In this document: one piece after another, positions 5,079 to 10,053 of the stretch
How the letters are laid out: each line of letters begins with the position of its first letter
Position numbering within the stretch: position 1 is the stretch's first letter
Origin: an uncultured Bacteroidales bacterium
Lineage (GTDB): Bacteria > Bacteroidota > Bacteroidia > Bacteroidales > JAUNSR01
Direction: 5' to 3'
Length of the DNA: 10,053 nt
Assembly (NCBI GenBank): GCA_947074245.1
Contig: CAMTOW010000042.1
Coordinates: forward strand, 1-10,053
Translations under genes and position numbers: made by a program
Notes under the pieces: model-generated
The model's input: the letters and a program-made list of their open reading frames with translations, nothing else
Database searches by the model: none
Told to the model about the DNA's origin: nothing

Positions 5079-7760
5079 ATGAGTAATATTGACGAGTTTG
5101 ATTCTACCGACATCAACAACGACATGACGGAAAATCACTCTTCCTACAAGGTTGCACCGGATAATACCGGCGAGTTGAAACATCACCTTTCGGGGATGTA
5201 CCAGAACTGGTTTCTGGATTATGCGTCGTATGTGATCCTCGAGCGTGCCGTACCCCACGTGACCGACGGCTTGAAGCCCGTTCAGCGACGCATCATGCAC
5301 GCGATGAAATGCCTCGACGACGGACGCTACAACAAAGTAGCCAACATCATCGGACATACGATGCAGTACCATCCTCACGGCGACGCTTCGATCGGCGACG
5401 CTCTGGTTCAGCTCGGACAGAAAGACCTGCTGGTCGATTGTCAGGGTAACTGGGGAAATATCCTTACCGGCGACGGCGCGGCTGCTCCCCGTTATATCGA
5501 AGCCAGACTCTCTAAATTCGCTCTTGAGGTTCTGTTCAATCCGAAGACAACCAACTGGAAACTCTCATACGACGGACGTAACAAAGAACCGATCACGCTA
5601 CCGGTCAAATTCCCCCTACTCCTTGCGCAGGGCGTAGAAGGGATCGCCGTTGGTCTGTCTTCTAAAATTCTGCCTCACAACTTCAATGAAATACTCGATG
5701 CGGCCGTTTCCTGTCTGAAACAGGAGCCGTTTTCCATCTATCCCGACTTCCTGACCAAAGGGATGATCGATGTAAGCCGTTACAACGACGGCGAGCGCGG
5801 AGGATCGGTCAAACTAAGAAGCCGTATCGAAAAGAAAGACAACAAGACTTTGGCCATTACCGATCTGCCGTACGGAAAAACCACCTCTTCCCTGATCGAT
5901 TCGATTCTGAAAGCCAACGACAAAGGAAAGATCAAAATCCGTAAAGTAGACGACAATACCGCAGGCGAAGTGGAGATCCTGGTGCATCTTGCTCCGGGTG
6001 TATCTTCGGATAAGACCATCGACGCACTCTATGCGTTCACCGATTGCGAGGTGAGCATTTCGCCCAACTGTTGTATCATATCCGATAACAAACCTCACTT
6101 CCTGACCGTAAGCGACGTCTTGCGCGAAAGCGTCAATAGTACGTTGCAGTTGCTTCAGTTGGAATTGGAAATTCAAAAAAGCGAACTGCAGGAACAACTC
6201 CTGTTCTCCTCTCTCGAAAAGATCTTCATCGAAGAGCGTATTTACAAAGACAAGGAATTTGAGAACAGCAAGACGCTCGAAGAGGCGATTCGCCACATTG
6301 ATTCGCGTCTGGAACCGTTCAAGCCCAATCTGATCCGAGAAGTGAACGACGAGGATATCCGCAGACTCATGGAGATCAAAATGGGCCGGATCCTGAAATT
6401 CAACAAAGACAAAGCGGATGAACTGCTTGCCAAAATATTGGAGCAGATCGCAGCCATTGATAAAGACCTTTCGGACATGATCGGGTTTACCATCCGATGG
6501 TATACCCATCTGAAAAGCAAATACGGACATCTTTATCCGCGTAAAACCGAACTTCGCAACTTCGATACCATCGATTCGGCCAAAGTGGTCGAAGCCAATG
6601 AGAAGTTATATATCAACCGCGAAGACGGATTCATCGGCACCGAACTTAAAAAAGACGAGTTCATCTGCAACTGTTCGGATATCGATGATGTCATCATCTT
6701 CTATAAAGACGGAAAATACAAAGTGGTCCGTGTCAGCGAAAAGATGTTCATCGGCAAAAACGTATTGTATGTGAATATCTTCCGCAAGAACGACGTACGC
6801 ACCATCTACAACGTAGTATATCGCGACGGAAAAGACGGACTGCATTATATGAAGCGATTCGCCGTAACAGGCGTTACCCGCGACAAGGTATATGACATCA
6901 CTCAGGGGAAACCCGGCTCACGCATCGTTCATTTCACGGCGAATCCGAACGGAGAAACCGATATCCTGCGCGTTGTGTTCAAACCAAAAGCGCGCATGAA
7001 GCAGCTTCAGATTGAAAAAGATTTCGCCGACATCGCCATCAAAGGGCGTCAGTCGATGGGGAACATCCTCTCGAAAAACGAAATCCATAAGATCTCTCTC
7101 AAAGAAAAAGGGGGATCTACGCTCGGTGGCCGAAAAGTTTGGTTCGATTTCGACGTTAACCGTCTGAACTATGACGGACGCGGAACGTTATTAGGAGAGT
7201 TCAACAGCGGCGACCTGATTCTGGTAATTCTGAAAAACGGAGAGTTCTATACATCCAGCTTCGATGTCAGCAATCATTATGAGGATAATATCCTGCGTAT
7301 TGAGAAGTTCGATCCGAACAAAGAATGGACCGCTGCTTTACACGATGCCGACCAAGGCTATCCGTATCTGAAGCGATTCCGTTTCGAAGCAAGCCCGCGT
7401 AAGCAGAATTATCTGGGCGATAATCCCAAATCGGTTTTGATCGCACTGAGCGATATCCCGTATCCGCGTTTCCAACTTACGTTCGGCGACAAAGACAGCT
7501 TCCGCGAACCGTTGATTATCGACGCCGAATCCTTTATCGGAATCAAGAGTTTCAAAGCGCGCGGCAAGCGTCTGACCACGTTTACCTTCGGAGGCCTGAC
7601 CGAACTCGAACCAACCCGATTCGAAACTCCGGCTGATGCTCCTCAAATCGCCGATACCGACAGCGATGAGCCGATTGAACCGATTGATCAGGAGCCGGAA
7701 GAATCAACGTCCGATCTGCTCGACGAAATCACGGGACAAGGAAAACTCGACTTCGAATAA
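5079..7760 (+). CDS. parC: DNA topoisomerase IV subunit A
   Basis: An 893-residue type IIA topoisomerase A subunit that with ParE decatenates daughter chromosomes and relaxes supercoils. Residues 1-35 are a poorly conserved acidic extension. The breakage-reunion domain starts near 38: LDYASYVILERAVPHVTDGL (47-66), QRRIMHAM (69-76), HPHGDASIGDA (98-108), and the DNA-cleaving pair Arg138-Tyr139 in APRYIEAR. Ile197 in KILPHN matches the DNA-bending isoleucine. A helical coiled-coil/C-gate region spans about 345-480. The C-terminal part (about 500-840) fits a beta-pinwheel, but the GyrA box QRRGGKG is absent; the nearest piece is KGRQSMGN (655-662). That is why I call topoisomerase IV rather than gyrase. 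Residues 841-893 form an acidic, Pro/Asp/Glu-rich tail. In the quinolone region, the Ser usual at GyrA-83/ParC-80 is Ala103, with Asp107 at the 87/84 position. parE is not in the window. The start at 5079 is the most upstream ATG after the promoter candidate; Met15 (5121) is possible. Confidence 0.95.
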   Translation: MSNIDEFDSTDINNDMTENHSSYKVAPDNTGELKHHLSGMYQNWFLDYASYVILERAVPHVTDGLKPVQRRIMHAMKCLDDGRYNKVANIIGHTMQYHPHGDASIGDALVQLGQKDLLVDCQGNWGNILTGDGAAAPRYIEARLSKFALEVLFNPKTTNWKLSYDGRNKEPITLPVKFPLLLAQGVEGIAVGLSSKILPHNFNEILDAAVSCLKQEPFSIYPDFLTKGMIDVSRYNDGERGGSVKLRSRIEKKDNKTLAITDLPYGKTTSSLIDSILKANDKGKIKIRKVDDNTAGEVEILVHLAPGVSSDKTIDALYAFTDCEVSISPNCCIISDNKPHFLTVSDVLRESVNSTLQLLQLELEIQKSELQEQLLFSSLEKIFIEERIYKDKEFENSKTLEEAIRHIDSRLEPFKPNLIREVNDEDIRRLMEIKMGRILKFNKDKADELLAKILEQIAAIDKDLSDMIGFTIRWYTHLKSKYGHLYPRKTELRNFDTIDSAKVVEANEKLYINREDGFIGTELKKDEFICNCSDIDDVIIFYKDGKYKVVRVSEKMFIGKNVLYVNIFRKNDVRTIYNVVYRDGKDGLHYMKRFAVTGVTRDKVYDITQGKPGSRIVHFTANPNGETDILRVVFKPKARMKQLQIEKDFADIAIKGRQSMGNILSKNEIHKISLKEKGGSTLGGRKVWFDFDVNRLNYDGRGTLLGEFNSGDLILVILKNGEFYTSSFDVSNHYEDNILRIEKFDPNKEWTAALHDADQGYPYLKRFRFEASPRKQNYLGDNPKSVLIALSDIPYPRFQLTFGDKDSFREPLIIDAESFIGIKSFKARGKRLTTFTFGGLTELEPTRFETPADAPQIADTDSDEPIEPIDQEPEESTSDLLDEITGQGKLDFE

Positions 7761-7784
7761 ACCAATTACGATTCTATACATCTG

Positions 7785-7815
7785 ACCGCCGTACGGCACC
7801 GTACGGCGGTTTTTT
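7785..7815 (+). terminator. Strong intrinsic terminator of parC
   Basis: ACCGCCGTACG (7785-7795) and CGTACGGCGGT (7800-7810) form an 11-bp GC-rich stem with a 4-nt loop, followed by T7810-7815. It begins 24 bp after the parC stop. The next gene starts only 15 bp after the T run. Confidence 0.88.
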
Positions 7816-7830
7816 CCCAATAACCCGCCC

Positions 7831-8718
7831 ATGAACAACATCTACCTCCGCCTCATCGGCCCCCTATTGTCTTTGTGTGTTTCACTTTGCGTATTCGGTC
7901 AGGATCAAGATAAACCCGAACGCATGATCGTCTCTTCGACGACTGTCGGAATGGGAAATTCCGTTTTGCTGGATACTTACCTCACCCCCATCACCTATCA
8001 CGGGTGGAACATCAACCTGCGCAACGAACGCCTCCAGGTAGCGCATCGGGGCAATGGCAAACGAATCAACCAACAATACATTTGGGCAAACTATACATCC
8101 AATGAGAACAAACCGCGCAACGGATCGCTTTACAGCGGTTTCGCCGGCTATTCATGGGGCACTCAATGGCAATTCCAACCGATTCCGTCATTGCGCGTAG
8201 CCGTCGGCCCGTATGCTTCGGGCGAATGTGGATTCGTCTACAATCCTCGCAACAGCAACAATCCGGCTTCGGCGAAATTGTCGCTCAACGCGGGAGCAAC
8301 GGCCCAGGCGATCTATACCTTGCCGATACGCCGGTTCCCGATCACGGTGCGTTATCAGGTCTCGTTACCTGTTTTCGGGATGTTTTTCTCTCCCGCCTAC
8401 GAGCAGTCTTATTACGAAATCTTCGAAGTGGGCAATTCTAAAAACATCGTTCATTTCGGATCCTTCCACAATCAATTCAATTTGGAGAATTATCTCACGG
8501 CAGATTTTCCGATCGGCAACCTCTATCTCCGCATCGGTTATCTGGGGACCATCCGCAATACACATATCAACGACATCAAAAACAAAGGAATCAACAATTC
8601 ATTTATGATCGGATTCGTAAAGCAATTCTATCCGTTCCGAAAAAAACAGAAACGCGACTCTTCCCGCGAAGCGGTAAATCCGTTTTATTTTTCCGAGAAC
8701 GTCATGAACCCCCGTTGA
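7831..8718 (+). CDS. DUF3316-like secreted or outer-membrane protein
   Basis: A 295-residue protein with a signal peptide (hydrophobic residues about 5-22, likely cleavage after Gly23 in VFGQDQ) and no lipobox. The mature part has many short alternating polar/hydrophobic beta-strand segments with aromatic residues at the ends (YSGFAGYSWGTQWQF, VAVGPYASGECGF, FPITVRYQVSLPVFGMFF, LYLRIGYLGT, NNSFMIGFVKQFYPF), which suggests an outer-membrane beta barrel or a beta-rich periplasmic protein. The opening of the mature domain, VSSTTVGMGNSVLLDTYLTPITYHGWNINLRNER (34-67), is what I recognise from Bacteroidales proteins annotated DUF3316; this family call is from memory and moderate. Function is unknown. 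It is 36 bp upstream of the S41 peptidase gene and probably cotranscribed with it. Its start lies 15 bp after the parC terminator, so its promoter must sit within or before that hairpin, or it depends on read-through. Confidence 0.82.
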   Translation: MNNIYLRLIGPLLSLCVSLCVFGQDQDKPERMIVSSTTVGMGNSVLLDTYLTPITYHGWNINLRNERLQVAHRGNGKRINQQYIWANYTSNENKPRNGSLYSGFAGYSWGTQWQFQPIPSLRVAVGPYASGECGFVYNPRNSNNPASAKLSLNAGATAQAIYTLPIRRFPITVRYQVSLPVFGMFFSPAYEQSYYEIFEVGNSKNIVHFGSFHNQFNLENYLTADFPIGNLYLRIGYLGTIRNTHINDIKNKGINNSFMIGFVKQFYPFRKKQKRDSSREAVNPFYFSENVMNPR

Positions 8719-8754
8719 TAACCGAAATTCGTTCCCACCATAATCCCATTCCTT

Positions 8755-9762
8755 ATGAAATCACTAAAAATCAACATACTCTTTCTTCCGCTGTTTCTAC
8801 TTCTGTTCGGCTGTGTCGATGAGAAACAGTTCGACAATACTCCGGAAGGCAACTTCGATGCCTGCTGGAACATCATCAATGAGAAATATTGTTTTTTCGG
8901 ATACAAAGAGATCGATTGGCAGGAAGTATACCATAAGTATCGTCCGCTCGTCGGGCCCGGCATCGGTCGTGATTCGCTGTTCAACGTCTTGGCAGATATG
9001 CTCGCCGAGTTGCAAGACGGGCACGTCAACCTGTACGCTCCCTTCAATCAGGCTCGTTATTGGGCATGGTTTGAAGACTATCCGGAAAATTTCGACGCGA
9101 AGGTGCAGCGTAAATATCTGGGCAACGACTATCTGATCGCGGCGGGTATCAAATACATTATTCTTCCCGATTCGATCGGATATGCCTATTATAGCAGCTT
9201 CGGCAACGGTGTGGGAGAACTCAATATGGACTATGTGCTCGCTTATTTCAGAAATTGTAAAGGAATTATTTTCGACGTGCGCAACAACGGAGGAGGAATG
9301 CTTTCCTATGTCAATACGATCGCATCCCGGTTTACCGACGAAAAAATCATATCGGGTTATATCACTCATAAAACCGGCAAAGGGCACAATGACTTTTCCA
9401 AGCCATACCCGATGCACCTCTCTCCGTCCGAGAGGATCCAGTGGGATCGTCCGGTCGCGTTACTGACCAACCGACATACCTTCAGCGCTGCCAACAACTT
9501 CGTAAGCGTGATGCGGCTTCTTCCCAACGTCACGACGATTGGCGATAAAACCGGGGGCGGTAGCGGTCTGCCTTTCTCATCGGAACTCCCGATCGGGTGG
9601 TCCATCCGTTTTTCAGCCTCTCCGATCTACGATGCCGAAATGAATCATACCGAATTTGGGATCGATCCCGACATAAAAGTATCGATGACACTCGAAAGTA
9701 TGCTCCAAGGTAAAGATGATATCATCGAATCTGCAAGAAATTTCATACTAAATACCCCTTGA
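8755..9762 (+). CDS. S41-family (C-terminal-processing-like) peptidase, lipoprotein
   Basis: A 335-residue lipoprotein: signal peptide with Lys residues at 2 and 5, long Leu/Phe core, and acylation at Cys20 (LFGC), followed by VDEKQ. The mature protein carries S41 tail-specific protease features: an N-terminal helical cap with FDACWNIINEKYCFF (34-48), LADMLAELQDGHVNLY (79-94) with the conserved Asp-Gly-His90, the central strand GIIFDVRNNGGGML (170-183), LTNRHTFSAANNF (237-249) with likely nucleophile Ser244, IGDKTGGGSGLP (262-273), ELPIGW (277-282) and FGIDPDI (301-307). No clear PDZ domain lies between about 95 and 135, where many S41 enzymes carry one, and the protein is shorter than classic Ctp proteases. 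The Glu often seen three residues after the Ser is Asn247. Probably a periplasmic or surface serine protease; substrate unknown, possibly involving the neighbouring DUF3316-like protein. Confidence 0.9.
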   Translation: MKSLKINILFLPLFLLLFGCVDEKQFDNTPEGNFDACWNIINEKYCFFGYKEIDWQEVYHKYRPLVGPGIGRDSLFNVLADMLAELQDGHVNLYAPFNQARYWAWFEDYPENFDAKVQRKYLGNDYLIAAGIKYIILPDSIGYAYYSSFGNGVGELNMDYVLAYFRNCKGIIFDVRNNGGGMLSYVNTIASRFTDEKIISGYITHKTGKGHNDFSKPYPMHLSPSERIQWDRPVALLTNRHTFSAANNFVSVMRLLPNVTTIGDKTGGGSGLPFSSELPIGWSIRFSASPIYDAEMNHTEFGIDPDIKVSMTLESMLQGKDDIIESARNFILNTP

Positions 9763-9818
9763 TAACCAGCTATTTGCCAAATAATACGCAAAAAAGTATC
9801 ATTTTTTTTGCCTTAGGT

Positions 9819-9850
9819 GTTGTGTAATACAGAAAGTCGTCTTATCTTTG
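9819..9850 (+). promoter_or_regulatory. Bacteroidota-type promoter for the tRNA-Leu genes
   Basis: GTTG (9819-9822) is followed after 20 nt by TATCTTTG (9843-9850), a perfect TAnnTTTG -7 element. Initiation near 9857 would leave a leader of about 9 nt before the first tRNA. An A/T-rich tract including eight T residues (9802-9809) lies just upstream. This is the best promoter match in the window. Confidence 0.75.
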
Positions 9851-9865
9851 CAATGCAAAAACAAA

Positions 9866-9950
9866 GCGGATGTGGTGTAATTGGTAGCCACGCCAGACTT
9901 AGGATCTGGTGCCGCGAGGCGTGGGGGTTCGAGTCCCTTCATCCGCACCA
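9866..9950 (+). tRNA. tRNA-Leu (anticodon TAG), copy 1
   Basis: 85 nt with encoded CCA. Acceptor stem GCGGATG/CATCCGC (9866-9872 with 9940-9946), discriminator A9947, CCA 9948-9950. Anticodon stem CCAGA/TCTGG with loop CTTAGGA; anticodon TAG at 9900-9902, reading CUA and other CUN leucine codons. The long variable arm (GCC-GCGA-GGC, 9911-9920) marks it as class II, as expected for Leu. T arm GGGGG-TTCGAGT-CCCTT has two G-U pairs. No defect is seen. Confidence 0.97.
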
Positions 9951-9965
9951 CTTTGTTTTTCACCC

Positions 9966-10050
9966 GCGGATGTGGTGTAATTGGTAGCCACGCCAGACTT
10001 AGGATCTGGTGCCGCGAGGCGTGGGGGTTCGAGTCCCTTCATCCGCACCA
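9966..10050 (+). tRNA. tRNA-Leu (anticodon TAG), copy 2, identical to copy 1
   Basis: Every base of this 85-nt gene matches copy 1, offset by exactly 100 bp; the anticodon TAG is at 10000-10002. A 15-nt spacer (CTTTGTTTTTCACCC) separates the copies. There is no room for its own promoter, so both come from one precursor. The identity continues three bases past the CCA (CTT) to the window end, so further copies could follow. Confidence 0.97.
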
Positions 10051-10053
10051 CTT

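Noticed and set aside
4923..5378. Minus-strand open frame of 151 codons spanning the parC start and the divergent intergenic region
   Set aside because: It runs antisense to the well-supported parC N terminus, has no recognisable domain, and its predicted protein looks like a shadow of parC codons.
5814..6530. Minus-strand open frame of 238 codons inside parC
   Set aside because: Fully antisense to a clear topoisomerase gene; Phe/Arg/Gln-rich shadow translation with no domain.
8797..9417. Minus-strand open frame of 206 codons inside the S41 peptidase gene
   Set aside because: Antisense shadow of a gene with clear S41 motifs and a lipoprotein signal.
9784..9809. Terminator after the S41 peptidase gene (ATAC/GTAT stem followed by eight T residues)
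   Set aside because: A 4-bp AT-rich stem and a T run separated by CA is too weak; the T tract may belong to the upstream region of the tRNA promoter.
9866..10050. Integration site or prophage boundary at the tRNA repeat
   Set aside because: The duplicate is a complete functional tRNA only 15 bp from the first, with no integrase or partial-tRNA attachment repeat in view; simple tandem duplication explains it.

Overview
The window looks like a core chromosomal segment of a Bacteroidales bacterium (Bacteroides/Parabacteroides-like; genus not resolvable from sequence alone). The reasons are: lipoproteins whose acylated cysteine is followed by an acidic run (CLDDND, CQEDND), as in the surface-export signals of Bacteroidota; promoter elements of the Bacteroidota type (TAnnTTTG at -7, TTG near -33) instead of sigma-70 boxes; no clear Shine-Dalgarno sequences before the start codons; and a DUF3316-like protein beside an S41 lipoprotein.

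Layout. From 2 to 1192 (+) lies a 5'-truncated ROK-family sugar-responsive repressor, closed by an intrinsic terminator (1232-1259). It converges on a minus-strand cluster read from 4913 down to 1488: glycyl-tRNA synthetase (glyQS), a LemA-family membrane protein, and two tandem paralogous FKBP-type prolyl isomerase lipoproteins. A 20-bp perfect hairpin (1359-1406) separates the converging units. Between glyQS and lemA there is a terminator-like hairpin that overlaps a plausible lemA promoter, so glyQS and lemA-fkb-fkb may be separate transcription units. A 165-bp divergent intergenic region (4914-5078) then leads into parC (topoisomerase IV subunit A, 5079-7760, +), which ends in a strong terminator. 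Only 15 bp after that terminator begins a two-gene plus-strand unit: a DUF3316-like envelope protein (7831-8718) and an S41-family peptidase lipoprotein (8755-9762). The window ends with two identical tRNA-Leu(TAG) genes in tandem, preceded by a near-consensus Bacteroidota promoter.

How the genes relate. Most of the window is housekeeping: tRNA charging, tRNA supply, chromosome decatenation. The accessory interest is in envelope proteins: the paired FKBP lipoproteins, one with a clearly eroded active site, and the DUF3316-like/S41 pair, which may work together in the cell envelope (inference from adjacency). I found no mobile element, CRISPR array, toxin-antitoxin pair, defence system or biosynthetic cluster, and nothing that I would call a new biological system. 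The most notable items are the divergent FKBP paralogue, the DUF3316-like/S41 pair behind a terminator, the overlapping terminator/promoter ahead of lemA, and the exact tRNA duplication.
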